A DNA stretch of 46,133 nucleotides from Caryophanales bacterium UBA2753 (GTDB lineage: Bacteria > Bacillota_I > Bacilli_A > RFN20 > CAG-826), in the NCBI GenBank assembly GCA_002353275.1, contig DEJH01000029.1, positions 1-46,133 on the forward strand, given 5' to 3'. Every line of letters begins with the position of its first letter. The first letter of the stretch is position 1. The position numbers and the translations under genes are program-made. The notes under the pieces were generated by a model, which worked only from the letters and a program-made list of their open reading frames with translations, searched no databases and was not told where the DNA came from. This document shows positions 9,029-17,418 of this stretch, one piece after another.

Positions 9029-10537
9029 ATGGCCAGAAAGACAACTGTAAAGAAAGTTACCACTGAATTACCATATAACTTAGACGCTGAACGTGTTGTT
9101 TTAGGTTCGGCCATGCTCTCAAAAGACTATTGTCTTGATATTTTAAATACCCTTGAAGAAGATGATTTCTTTGCGGGTAAACATAAAATCATGTATCGCG
9201 CAATTTCTTCTCTTTCTGTTAGAGGAGTGGACGTTGATGTTTTAACCGTCGCTGAAGAACTCGATAATTTAAAAGAACTCGAAAATATTGGGGGAGCGAA
9301 ATATTTAGCGGAATGTACTAACACTGTTGTCGCGGCCTCTACTTTAGATTTCTATATCCGTATCATTCAAGATAACTCCGTTTTAAGAAAAATGCTTACC
9401 ACTATCCGTGATATTGATAAAGAATATCGCACTGAAGAAATTGAAAATATTAATGACTTTATTTTAGAATGTGAGAATCGTTTCAAAGAATCGATTGCTA
9501 AACGTCATATCTCTTCTTTTGAAACCACTCATGATATTGCTCCTAGAATTGAAGAAGCGCTTGAAAAACTTCAAGACGCTGAAGGAGATAGCGACGTCAT
9601 TGGTATTTCTACAGGTTATGATCGACTAAATTACATCACTCAAGGATTTAAACCTGGCGAATTAATTGTTGTTGCTGCTCGTCCAGCGGTTGGTAAAACT
9701 GCTTTATGTTTGAACTTCGCTCATAAGATTGCTACCCATTCTAAAAAAGCAGTCGCAATATTCTCTTTGGAAATGAGCAAAGAACAACTCTTTAATCGTT
9801 TAGTGGCGATGGATAGCTGTGTTGATGCTAAGAAGATCAATTCTGGAAGACTTGGAAGTGCGACTGATCGAGTGAAAGTTCTTAATTCGATTAAGACCTT
9901 ATCAAATGCGAAGATTTATATTGATGACACTCCATCAATTAAACTTAATGACATTATTACTAAATCCACCAAATTACAGGCTCATGAACCTGATTTAGCT
10001 TTAATTGTGGTTGACTATTTAGGTTTAGTCTCTGTCGCTAATAAAAATGGAAGATCTCCAGATAGTAGACAAGAAGAAGTGAGACAAATCTCTTTAGCTT
10101 TAAAAGCTTTAGCTAGAGATTTAAAAGTTCCTGTTGTGGCAGTTAGCCAACTCTCTAGAGCGGTTGAAAAACGTGATTCTCAACGCCCTGTGATGTCTGA
10201 TTTACGTGATTCAGGTAACATTGAACAAGACGCGGATATTGTTATTCTTTTATATCGTGAAGACTATTATGCGGATAAGAAAACTAGTAACGCCGCTAAT
10301 AAAAAAGGTGGTCAACTTACCCCTAATGATAAATACGAACTCGCTAAAGATAAGATGCAAAAAGATCTTGGTAGCGAGATTCCTGGTAACGCCTCATATA
10401 CTGAAGTTATTGTTGCCAAAAATAGAGCTGGTCAAACTGGTGTTGCCCGTCTATTCTTCTATAAAGATTATGTGAGATTTGAATCTCCATCTAAAGAATG
10501 GGAAGATGCGATGGCGGCGATTGCTGAAGAAAATTAA
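9029..10537 (+). CDS. dnaB: Replicative DNA helicase DnaB (DnaC in Bacillus)
   Basis: Hexameric 5'-3' helicase of the replication fork, 502 residues. The N-terminal DnaB domain begins at about residue 14 (LPYNLDAERVVLGSAML). The RecA-like core begins near 190 (GISTGYDRLN), with Walker A ARPAVGKTAL at about 213-222, Walker B (LALIVVDYLGL) and the conserved VSQLSRAVEKR and SDLRDSGNIEQDAD segments. ATG codons at 9026 and 9029 are tandem. 9029 is preferred because the AAAGGA site then has about 6 nt spacing. It sits between rplI and yycJ in the Bacillus-like order; yycJ follows after 5 nt. Confidence 0.96.
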   Translation: MARKTTVKKVTTELPYNLDAERVVLGSAMLSKDYCLDILNTLEEDDFFAGKHKIMYRAISSLSVRGVDVDVLTVAEELDNLKELENIGGAKYLAECTNTVVAASTLDFYIRIIQDNSVLRKMLTTIRDIDKEYRTEEIENINDFILECENRFKESIAKRHISSFETTHDIAPRIEEALEKLQDAEGDSDVIGISTGYDRLNYITQGFKPGELIVVAARPAVGKTALCLNFAHKIATHSKKAVAIFSLEMSKEQLFNRLVAMDSCVDAKKINSGRLGSATDRVKVLNSIKTLSNAKIYIDDTPSIKLNDIITKSTKLQAHEPDLALIVVDYLGLVSVANKNGRSPDSRQEEVRQISLALKALARDLKVPVVAVSQLSRAVEKRDSQRPVMSDLRDSGNIEQDADIVILLYREDYYADKKTSNAANKKGGQLTPNDKYELAKDKMQKDLGSEIPGNASYTEVIVAKNRAGQTGVARLFFYKDYVRFESPSKEWEDAMAAIAEEN

Positions 10538-10542
10538 TTACA

Positions 10543-11295
10543 ATGTTTTTTGATATTGTTGGAAGTGGTTCAAAAGGAAATGCAACTTTGCTTTTTTCAA
10601 AAAGGACCACTCTTTTAATTGATATGGGTTTACCACTTATAAGAGTGGAAACCGAACTTAAAAGATTTAACAAAACTATTAAAGATGTTGATGCTTTATT
10701 AGTGACTCATAATCATTCTGATCACTATCGTTCTTTAAAATGTATATCTCCAAAAAAGATATACGCTTTAAGTGGAACTATTCCTGGTTCTTTAAGTAAT
10801 GTGATTGATATATATTCTCCTTTTATGATTGGAGATATTAAGGTTACTGCCTTTCCTACTAGTCACGATGCAACTAATCCTTGTGGATATATGTTTGAAT
10901 GTGAAAATGAGAAGATTGTTTATATGACTGATACTGGTGTATATCTATCTGAAAATACCCCATATATCAAAGATCCTACATATTTAATCATTGAATCTAA
11001 TCATGATATTCAAATGTTATTGCACACGAATCGACCAATGGAATTAATCCAAAGAATTATGTCTGATCATGGTCATTTATGTAATGAAGATAGCGCATTT
11101 GCTACTTTAGAAATTATTGGAGAACACACGAAAGAAATCATTTTAGCTCATCTTTCTGAAGAGGCTAATGAACCAAGTGTGGCTTTAGAAGCTTATAAAA
11201 AGATATTTACATATAAAGGAGTGGATATCTCTAAATATGAGGTGAAATGCGCTCCTCAATGGACAAATTTAATCGGGGGAAGTTATGACGATTAA
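10543..11295 (+). CDS. yycJ: Metallo-beta-lactamase-fold hydrolase of the YycJ/WalJ type
   Basis: Cytosolic metallo-beta-lactamase-fold protein, 250 residues. The motif His56-x-His58-x-Asp60-His61 (THNHSDH) gives the di-metal site; the N-terminal VGSGSKGNATLL is typical of the YycJ/WalJ family, and later metal ligands occur in the TSHD, MTDTG and LAHLSEE segments. Members are proposed to act as 5'-3' DNA exonucleases or in cell-wall/replication coordination; the precise substrate is unsettled. It begins 5 nt after dnaB, has a weak ribosome site and overlaps rlmH by 11 nt, so it is part of the gdpP operon. Confidence 0.88.
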   Translation: MFFDIVGSGSKGNATLLFSKRTTLLIDMGLPLIRVETELKRFNKTIKDVDALLVTHNHSDHYRSLKCISPKKIYALSGTIPGSLSNVIDIYSPFMIGDIKVTAFPTSHDATNPCGYMFECENEKIVYMTDTGVYLSENTPYIKDPTYLIIESNHDIQMLLHTNRPMELIQRIMSDHGHLCNEDSAFATLEIIGEHTKEIILAHLSEEANEPSVALEAYKKIFTYKGVDISKYEVKCAPQWTNLIGGSYDD

Positions 11296-11761
11296 GATTT
11301 ATGCGATTGGGAAAATCAAAGACTTCTATAAAAGTGGATGTGATGAATATTTAAAAAGAATAAGCGGATATTCAAAGATTGAAGTCATTGAACTGAAAGA
11401 TGAATCAGTAAGTGATAAACCTTCTATTAGCGAAATCACAAAAGTAAAAGATATAGAAGGAAAAAGAGTCCTTTCCCTATTAAAAAATAATGAATATTTA
11501 ATTGGCTTAGACTTAAACAAGAAACAATATAGTAGTGAAGAATTCGCTTCTTTTATTAATCAAAAATTAATTGATAATGGGGCTTCTATCTCTTTTGTGA
11601 TTGGTGGAAGCTATGGCTTAAGTGATGAATTAAAGAAGAGAGTTAATACTTCTATCTGTTTATCAAATATGACTTTACCTCATCAATTAGCGAGATTAGT
11701 TCTCCTTGAACAAATCTTTAGAGCGTTTAAAATTATTAATAACGAGAATTACCACAAATGA
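11285..11761 (+). CDS. rlmH: 23S rRNA (pseudouridine1915-N3)-methyltransferase RlmH
   Basis: SPOUT-class methyltransferase that modifies pseudouridine 1915 in helix 69 of 23S rRNA using S-adenosylmethionine. It has 158 residues, the usual size. The FVIGGSYGLS segment (about 104-113) and the MTLPHQLARLVLLEQIFRA helix form the trefoil-knot cofactor site, and it ends in the canonical YHK. The stop is TGA, which shows that TGA is a genuine stop in this organism. A GGGGGAAG ribosome site lies inside the end of yycJ, and its own end overlaps the next gene by 4 nt (ATGA). Confidence 0.96.
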   Translation: MTIKIYAIGKIKDFYKSGCDEYLKRISGYSKIEVIELKDESVSDKPSISEITKVKDIEGKRVLSLLKNNEYLIGLDLNKKQYSSEEFASFINQKLIDNGASISFVIGGSYGLSDELKKRVNTSICLSNMTLPHQLARLVLLEQIFRAFKIINNENYHK

Positions 11762-12099
11762 ATAGAGAAGAAATATTCAAAGAATATAAATTAGTGAAAG
11801 ATAACGAAAATCCATTTACGTTTCATTATGTAATTGATGAAAATAATGATTTTTATGTCGAACCTGTTGTCTTTACTCAACTAAATGGATTTGAAGAAAG
11901 ACACCCAGATAAAATTCATCTTATTATCTCTAAGATGATTGAAAGAGTGAAACAAAACCACAAAGTAATATTTGTCGGTGATTATGAAAATTATTTCACA
12001 GAAAAAGAGGGCTATATCTATCTTGAATTAATCGATATAACTGACCCTCTTAAAATCTTTGTTGAAGATAAATCTCGTGGTTCTGATTACGGTGATTAG
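11758..12099 (+). CDS. Uncharacterised 113-residue protein
   Basis: Not recognised. A soluble, acidic protein without a signal or membrane segment. It begins with the ATGA overlap with rlmH, which makes translational coupling and operon membership very likely. Secondary structure looks mixed, with several short beta-strand-like runs (FTFHYVIDE, YVEPVVF, HKVIFVG, YIYLELID). Its end overlaps the end of the opposing nitroreductase gene by 4 nt, and no terminator is visible between them. Confidence 0.7.
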   Translation: MNREEIFKEYKLVKDNENPFTFHYVIDENNDFYVEPVVFTQLNGFEERHPDKIHLIISKMIERVKQNHKVIFVGDYENYFTEKEGYIYLELIDITDPLKIFVEDKSRGSDYGD

Positions 12100-12605
12100 A
12101 GAATCTTAACTCTCTTCTCATCGTATTTTTCTTTTACTTTACTTTTATCATCTTTTGCAGGATAACCGACATATAAGCAGCAATAAGGAGTAACTCCAAT
12201 AGGAGCTTCGAGGACTTTTCTTATTGTTTTCATTTTGTTTTTATCAGGATAAACCGCGCACCACACAGCGCCTAAACCTAAATCATGAGCCGCTAAAAGG
12301 ATATTTTCACTTGCCGCTCCTAAATCACAATAGCAGAGGTCGTGTCTAAGAGGTATAGTGGCCATTTCTCTAACGCATGGAACGATGATAATTCCAGCGT
12401 TATATTTGCCAAAAGCCATCACGTCTTTAATCGCTTTTTTGCTTTCTTCACTTTTGCAGACATAAAATTCCCAAGGTTGAGTATTCATTGCACTTGGTGC
12501 AGCCATACCGGCTTTCATTAAGATTTCAATTTTTTCATCTTCGACTTCTTTTTCTTCAAAAGCACGAATAGATTTTCTAGATAAAATTGCGTCAATTGTT
12601 TCCAT
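12096..12605 (-). CDS. Nitroreductase-family FMN oxidoreductase
   Basis: 169-residue flavoprotein of the nitroreductase superfamily, normally a cytosolic FMN dimer that reduces nitro compounds, quinones or flavins with NAD(P)H. The N-terminal METIDAILSRKSIRAF carries the R-x-S-x-R FMN-phosphate motif, followed by AAPSAMNTQPWEFYVC (FMN contact). LGAASENILLAAHDLGLGAVW and the C-terminal VGYPAKD are family hallmarks. The start is set at 12605 because AGGAG lies 8 nt upstream and METID is the usual N-terminus; an upstream in-frame codon at 12644 would sit in a terminator. No fused domain. The substrate is unknown. Confidence 0.92.
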   Translation of the reverse strand: METIDAILSRKSIRAFEEKEVEDEKIEILMKAGMAAPSAMNTQPWEFYVCKSEESKKAIKDVMAFGKYNAGIIIVPCVREMATIPLRHDLCYCDLGAASENILLAAHDLGLGAVWCAVYPDKNKMKTIRKVLEAPIGVTPYCCLYVGYPAKDDKSKVKEKYDEKRVKIL

Positions 12606-12616
12606 ATATTTTCTCC

Positions 12617-12642
12617 TAATAAAAGAAGTCCAAACGGACTTC
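12617..12642 (-). terminator. Terminator between the membrane-protein gene and the nitroreductase
   Basis: On the minus strand: perfect 7-bp stem GAAGTCC/GGACTTC with a GTTT loop, then TTTTATTA. It ends the 12653-13783 gene, but its T-run abuts the nitroreductase ribosome site (AGGAG, just downstream), so any read-through transcript would run straight into that gene. Confidence 0.8.
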
Positions 12643-12652
12643 ATTATTGTTG

Positions 12653-13783
12653 TTATTGAACTGGTCTAAGTTGTCTCATACTTGCCCACATGACACGTAA
12701 TGATACGAGCATGATGAACGCCATTTGAGAGATGACATTAGCAGGGATGATAAAGCCAATGATTAAGGCTAAGACAGCTGGGGTAAATGATAAGAAATAT
12801 CCAATTTTTTGAGTGACCCAGAAGTTAAGTGATCTGAATGGATTATTCTTTCCTCTAGTTAATAAGAAGAGCATTAATCCTAAGAAGACCATAAGACCAG
12901 CATAAACCCCTAAGTAGATTAAGGTAGTGTTCCATTTCACTGCTTCTTTTTGAGTGATATAAGCATCATTGAAGATTCCTTTCCATCTCTCATAAACAGT
13001 GTTAACGTTATTCGCATTACTTAAGAAAACACTTAATGTAACTGATGTATCTAATCCTGATAATAAAGCAGCGACTAAATTTTCAGTGTTTGCGGTGTGC
13101 CTCCAATCTAAATAAGCTGGAGTTGAACTAATTCGATCATGAGTGTGCATCTTTTGGATGGACATCATCATCGTGTCAGGTTTAAGAATTAAATATGAAG
13201 GAACGTAATATCCTTTTTCTTGGTGAACTGGATCATTTTTATCATAAGGAGTAGTGCTTCTCATCACATATTGATGTTGTATAACGGCATTTTGAATCAT
13301 TTCATCACTTTCAGTGGAGAATAAGACAAAGAAGGTATATTCAGTATAGTGTTCAACTTTTTCAACACCTTCTTCAACGTAATATCGGTCAAATTCACCA
13401 GTAACATTGACCATTTCATCAGTGCCACTGAATTTAGTTGAACTACCTTCCTTATAGTAATGCATCATTCCATCTTGAATTTCTAACTTACTGTTTTTGC
13501 TATTAAGTGTATAGGATAAGTTAGCTAATCCACGGTCAGTTTCATAGGCTCCATTATTGAAAAATGAAGCACCATAAGATTTAGATAATTGAACGTGAGA
13601 TGGGATTAATGGAATGATAATCGCGAAAAGGAAAAAGATAATCGCGAGCCACCAAGGAGCTTCTTTTCCATTATCAATACATGCTTGGTTAGAGATAATA
13701 CCTTTAAATGAATTAATGAGAACGCTTTTCGCTCTTGGATTCATTGGTTGTTTTACTTTTTTTAATTTCTTTGTTTTTGACAT
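12653..13783 (-). CDS. Membrane protein with large extracytoplasmic domain
   Basis: 376 residues; the family is not recognised with certainty (it resembles DUF1189-type membrane proteins in layout). A basic N-terminus (MSKTKKLKKVKQ) is followed by a cytoplasmic stretch, one helix at about 43-62, a soluble, Tyr/Ser/Thr-rich domain of about 225 residues presumably outside the cell, and three C-terminal helices (about 293-312, 328-350 and 352-368). TAGGT lies about 6 nt before the ATG. The gene is divergent from the secreted nuclease and has its own terminator. A role at the cell envelope is inferred from topology only. Confidence 0.75.
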   Translation of the reverse strand: MSKTKKLKKVKQPMNPRAKSVLINSFKGIISNQACIDNGKEAPWWLAIIFFLFAIIIPLIPSHVQLSKSYGASFFNNGAYETDRGLANLSYTLNSKNSKLEIQDGMMHYYKEGSSTKFSGTDEMVNVTGEFDRYYVEEGVEKVEHYTEYTFFVLFSTESDEMIQNAVIQHQYVMRSTTPYDKNDPVHQEKGYYVPSYLILKPDTMMMSIQKMHTHDRISSTPAYLDWRHTANTENLVAALLSGLDTSVTLSVFLSNANNVNTVYERWKGIFNDAYITQKEAVKWNTTLIYLGVYAGLMVFLGLMLFLLTRGKNNPFRSLNFWVTQKIGYFLSFTPAVLALIIGFIIPANVISQMAFIMLVSLRVMWASMRQLRPVQ

Positions 13784-13869
13784 ATTAATACCTACTGATG
13801 TTTCTTACAGCAAGATAAGTTTATATTCTTAATATGAACTTGTAAAGATAATTACATTATTATTATCTC

Positions 13870-13897
13870 TTGAAATATATCCACCTTTTCATATAAT
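13870..13897 (+). promoter_or_regulatory. Promoter of the secreted nuclease
   Basis: -35 TTGAAA (13870-13875), 16-bp spacer, perfect -10 TATAAT (13892-13897). It overlaps an in-frame ATG at 13896, which therefore cannot be the translated start. The real ATG at 13917 follows an AAGGA ribosome site (13903-13907). Confidence 0.75.
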
Positions 13898-13916
13898 GAA
13901 AATAAGGAATATTAAT

Positions 13917-16900
13917 ATGAATAAGAAGTTATTAGCGGCATTAGTTAGTTCTACTTTGCTTTTTAGTGGAGCTTTTGTCCTCTCTTCAACTAACAAAAAA
14001 GTAGAAAGAAGTGTGGAGGCTTTAGATAAGCCATCAACAATTGATTTAAATGATACTGAAGAAGAAGAAATTAGAAATTATTACTCTTATCTTGAAACTT
14101 TAGACGATTCTGAAAGAAGAGGAATGAATCTTCTTAAAAATCTTAAATATATCTTAGTTAATAACCCATCTAATCCTAATAAACCCGCTCAATATTATAG
14201 CTACGCAGAAGTAAGAAAAATTTATCAAATCACTGATCGAAACTGGGTAGCTTCTCCAGCAGAAGATATTGATGGATATGATTCAGAGCACAATATTATC
14301 GAAGGATATAAATATAATGAAGATCCATATGGATATTTCTATTATCGTGATGATAACTTCTCTAATCCTCATCGATTAAATGATAAAGTCACTTCTAAGG
14401 AAGGAACTCAACAAACCCTTCTTAATCAAGAACACATTTGGTCGAAATCGCATGGTTTTGCTGAAGGTGGAGGAGTAGTTAACGCTGGAACTGATCTTCA
14501 CCATTTAGTAGCCGCGGATGTCGCTGGAAATAAATGGGGACATTCTAACTATGCTTATGGATATGTTGGAGAAGAAGCTAGTGATTGGATTAAAACTAAA
14601 AATAACTGGGATAATGGGGCTAACGCTATCCTTAATAACAAAAGAGGAACTCCTCTTAATCCATCAACTGAAGATACTTCTAACGTAATATTTGAACCAC
14701 GCGATGAAGATAAAGGTGATTTTGCTAGAGCGCTTCTATTCATGATGGCGAGATATAACTACATCGGTCATGAAAGTGAAACCCCTAGTGTGAAAGAGCC
14801 AAACCTTAGACTTGTCGATTATATCGCTGATGAAGAATTTAATACGACTGAAAAAGGCAGTGTTGCTCTTTATGGAAAACTTAGTGATATCTTAGAGTTC
14901 CACAGAAATGATCCAGTAAAGGTTAATGATGAATATGATTTTGAAGTTCATCGTAACAATTTAATTTATGAAAACTTCCAATATACAAGAAATCCATTTA
15001 TTGATTTCCCAGAATGGGTAGAACTCGTTTGGGGAGATGAAAGCGAAACTGGAGTTGCTTCTCCTTCCACGGACACTTTATATGGTTATGGTGAGCCAAG
15101 TGATCCAGTCTCTGTTAGTGGCGTTTCTTTAGATATGAATGAAGTTGAAATTACGGCTAGAAGTACTCAAAAAGTAGTGGCCACTGTTTCTCCTAGTAAC
15201 GCAACTAATAAAAGAATTGATTGGACTAGTAGTGATGAAAGTATCGCTACAGTTAATTCTAAAGGAATTATCACTGGTGTAAGTGAAGGTGATGTCGTTA
15301 TTACTGCAACCACAGTTGATGGTGGATTTACCGCGACTGTTTCTGTTCACGTTAATCCTTATTATGAAGGAGAAATGGTGACTGATGATTTTTACTATAA
15401 TTCATTTGCCTCTACAGGCAGCTATACCCCATTTAGTAATGTTAAAGATAAGACAGGAACCTTATATTCCGGAAAAACCGCTGTAAAAACTAATACCGAT
15501 AAAACTTATTATGAGAAAAGTATTCAAATGAATGGTGATGGAGGTAACTACATATATAACATTTCATCGATTGGTTCAATTAGAAAAATCGAAGTTGATT
15601 TCTCTTCTGACACAACAGTGAATCGACCATTCCATTTATATGTATCTTCTTCTCCTATGACTTCACCATCTGATGGGGAATTAATTTCGACAATTACTTT
15701 TAGTAAAGAATCTGATGATGAAAGTCATTTAATCACTAAATACACTGCCGATATTGTCGGTGATTATCCTTATATTTTAATTTCCTCTAGTGGTGCGATT
15801 TATATGAATTCCTTGTCGATAACTTGGGAGAAACCAATTGAACCTGATCAAGTTACTTTAGATAAATCAACATTATCCTTAGATGTTGGAGACACATACC
15901 AATTAGTGGCAACAGTCACTCCAAGTTGGGCTGGTAATAAAGATGTTACTTGGACTAGTAGTAACTCTAATGTTGCTAGTGTTTCTGAAGGTTTAGTAAC
16001 CGCTAAAAATAGTGGTTCAGCCACAATTACTGCAACCACTGTTTTAGGAAACCATGAGGCTTCTTGTGTGGTTAACGTCTCAAAAAGCAAATCCGGAAGT
16101 GGAAAAGCTGAGATTATTTTCTCTGAAGTTGGATACGCTCGTGGAGATGAAGTAAGAGGTGTTGATATCTATACTGATAGTCAAACTGAATCTCAACAAA
16201 TTTATTGCAAGTTTACCAATGGTGGTAAAGCATACTACCCACGTTATTATACTGATGAAAGCGCGCTTAGAGTTTATTCTAATCAAAAGATGATCATTAC
16301 TTCACCTTTTGAGAATATTATTTCTATCGACTTTGTCTTTGTCACTGATGGTGGCTCTTCCGTTAAAGACATCAACTCAATTACCGCCAATAAAGGTACA
16401 TATGTGGAAGAATCAGCGTCTGTTGCAACTTCATCTTCATGGAATAATGGTAGTGATATGACAAGCTCAGTTGAATTTACTGTTGGAGGATCAACTGGTC
16501 AGAGAAGAGTAGTGTCTATCACTGTTACATATTATGATGCTTTTGCTTTTGCTAAAGACTTCTTAAATAACACAGTTTGTGATGATAGTGGTGTTAATCC
16601 ACCTTCAGTAGATTGGACCGATTTATCTAATAAAGCTGCTGTCTTATTCGATAGTGAAAAAACATATTTAAAAAAAGCGGAAGCAAATGAGTTAGGTAAT
16701 AAAGTAGAACAAGCTGTTGCACGATATGACTATGTTGTTGGTAAATATGGCACTGATTCATATTCTGACTTCTTGCTTAGAGATCCTGATCCTATTAGTC
16801 ATAGTGCTTTTACTATTAGTGAAAATAATGAAAGTAGTGTCCTTATTATCTTATTAATTGCTACAAGTTCGTTATCTACTCTTGTGCTCCTCATTATCAA

Positions 16901-16925
16901 AAAGAAGAAAAGATACAATAAGTAG
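13917..16925 (+). CDS. Cell-surface endonuclease I with two Big_2 (Ig-like) domains
   Basis: Secreted, probably membrane-anchored nuclease of the endonuclease I (EndA/NucM, Bacillus BsnA/YurI) family, 1002 residues. There is a signal peptide (MNKKLLAALVSSTLLFSGAF); the nuclease domain covers about 50-370 with HIWSKSH (173-179), DLHHLVAAD (193-201) and GNKWGHSN, the H-N-H-like metal-binding segments. Two bacterial Ig-like Big_2 domains follow at about 398-480 and 642-724, separated by a beta-rich module (about 485-640). Another beta-rich region follows, then a C-terminal helix (about 975-993) with a KKKKRYNK tail. No LPxTG motif precedes the helix, so it is anchored by the helix itself. Likely role: degrading extracellular DNA/RNA for nutrients. 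It has its own promoter and terminator. Confidence 0.9.
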   Translation: MNKKLLAALVSSTLLFSGAFVLSSTNKKVERSVEALDKPSTIDLNDTEEEEIRNYYSYLETLDDSERRGMNLLKNLKYILVNNPSNPNKPAQYYSYAEVRKIYQITDRNWVASPAEDIDGYDSEHNIIEGYKYNEDPYGYFYYRDDNFSNPHRLNDKVTSKEGTQQTLLNQEHIWSKSHGFAEGGGVVNAGTDLHHLVAADVAGNKWGHSNYAYGYVGEEASDWIKTKNNWDNGANAILNNKRGTPLNPSTEDTSNVIFEPRDEDKGDFARALLFMMARYNYIGHESETPSVKEPNLRLVDYIADEEFNTTEKGSVALYGKLSDILEFHRNDPVKVNDEYDFEVHRNNLIYENFQYTRNPFIDFPEWVELVWGDESETGVASPSTDTLYGYGEPSDPVSVSGVSLDMNEVEITARSTQKVVATVSPSNATNKRIDWTSSDESIATVNSKGIITGVSEGDVVITATTVDGGFTATVSVHVNPYYEGEMVTDDFYYNSFASTGSYTPFSNVKDKTGTLYSGKTAVKTNTDKTYYEKSIQMNGDGGNYIYNISSIGSIRKIEVDFSSDTTVNRPFHLYVSSSPMTSPSDGELISTITFSKESDDESHLITKYTADIVGDYPYILISSSGAIYMNSLSITWEKPIEPDQVTLDKSTLSLDVGDTYQLVATVTPSWAGNKDVTWTSSNSNVASVSEGLVTAKNSGSATITATTVLGNHEASCVVNVSKSKSGSGKAEIIFSEVGYARGDEVRGVDIYTDSQTESQQIYCKFTNGGKAYYPRYYTDESALRVYSNQKMIITSPFENIISIDFVFVTDGGSSVKDINSITANKGTYVEESASVATSSSWNNGSDMTSSVEFTVGGSTGQRRVVSITVTYYDAFAFAKDFLNNTVCDDSGVNPPSVDWTDLSNKAAVLFDSEKTYLKKAEANELGNKVEQAVARYDYVVGKYGTDSYSDFLLRDPDPISHSAFTISENNESSVLIILLIATSSLSTLVLLIIKKKKRYNK

Positions 16926-16950
16926 AAGTCAAAATTGACTTTTACTTTTC
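16924..16950 (+). terminator. Terminator of the nuclease gene
   Basis: 8-bp stem (16924-16931 with 16936-16943, one G-U pair), AAAT loop, then a T/C-rich tract. Its 3' arm contains the -35 box of the tmRNA promoter. Confidence 0.65.
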
Positions 16951-16963
16951 TCTTATATACAAT
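16935..16963 (+). promoter_or_regulatory. Promoter of tmRNA
   Basis: -35 TTGACT (16935-16940), 17-bp spacer, -10 TACAAT (16958-16963). It predicts a transcript start near 16970, about 23 nt before the mature 5' end, which fits RNase P trimming of a pre-tmRNA. Confidence 0.65.
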
Positions 16964-16992
16964 TTTGAAGGCCTGAAATAAAAGGCTACTCT

Positions 16993-17380
16993 GGGGTCGT
17001 ATAGGATTCGACGGAGATTGGCAGGGCTTTATCTGCAGCGGTTGGTAACCTTAAACCAAAACAAAAATAACTGACAACAGTTATATGAGAGCTCCTAGAG
17101 CTCAATCTCTCTGCTTAGCTTAATTTACCCGATATAGGGTCCCGACAATCGTTGGGGCAGAGCGCTCTTCAAGGTTTTAGTCTTTCACGCTTGAAGTAAG
17201 TGTCATAACAAAAGAATTGTGGCTTAGAGTGGGCTTGTTACTGAGTCATGAAATAATGTAAGTCTCGCGTAAAGTAGTGAGTCGATATACGAATTTACGT
17301 TAAATCTAAATATTGTCTAAGCTGTAGATGATATTGCTGGGCTATCTTCGGACGTGGTTTCGATACCACCGGCTCCACCA
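16993..17380 (+). ncRNA. ssrA: tmRNA (SsrA)
   Basis: Transfer-messenger RNA that rescues stalled ribosomes and tags the nascent chain. The mature 5' end GGGGUCG pairs with CGGCUCC before the encoded ACCA at 17377-17380. The third pair is G-U, the alanine identity element for AlaRS. The conserved GGAUUCGACGG follows the 5' end, and the T-arm GUGGUUUCGAUACCAC is intact. By analogy with the AUAACU-then-resume arrangement in B. subtilis, the resume codon is GAC at 17073 and the stop UAA at 17121-17123. This gives the tag (A)DNSYMRAPRAQSLCLA. The tag reading frame is inferred; the gene itself is certain. Length is 388 nt. Confidence 0.96.
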
Positions 17381-17418
17381 AGATGTGATTTATGTATCGT
17401 TGATACAGGAGATATATT

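Noticed and set aside
6539..11295. Replication origin near the gdpP-rplI-dnaB-yycJ genes, as in B. subtilis
   Set aside because: No dnaA gene, DnaA-box cluster or AT-rich unwinding gap is present; genes are packed with almost no intergenic space.
11759..11761. TGA read as tryptophan (Mycoplasma code)
   Set aside because: TGA ends rlmH exactly after the canonical YHK, and Trp positions are encoded by TGG throughout.
13896..13916. Earlier ATG for the secreted nuclease
   Set aside because: It overlaps the -10 box; the ATG at 13917 has an AAGGA site and gives a normal signal peptide.
16840..16925. Sortase (LPxTG) anchoring of the nuclease
   Set aside because: No LPxTG-like motif precedes the C-terminal helix; only a hydrophobic helix and Lys-rich tail are present.
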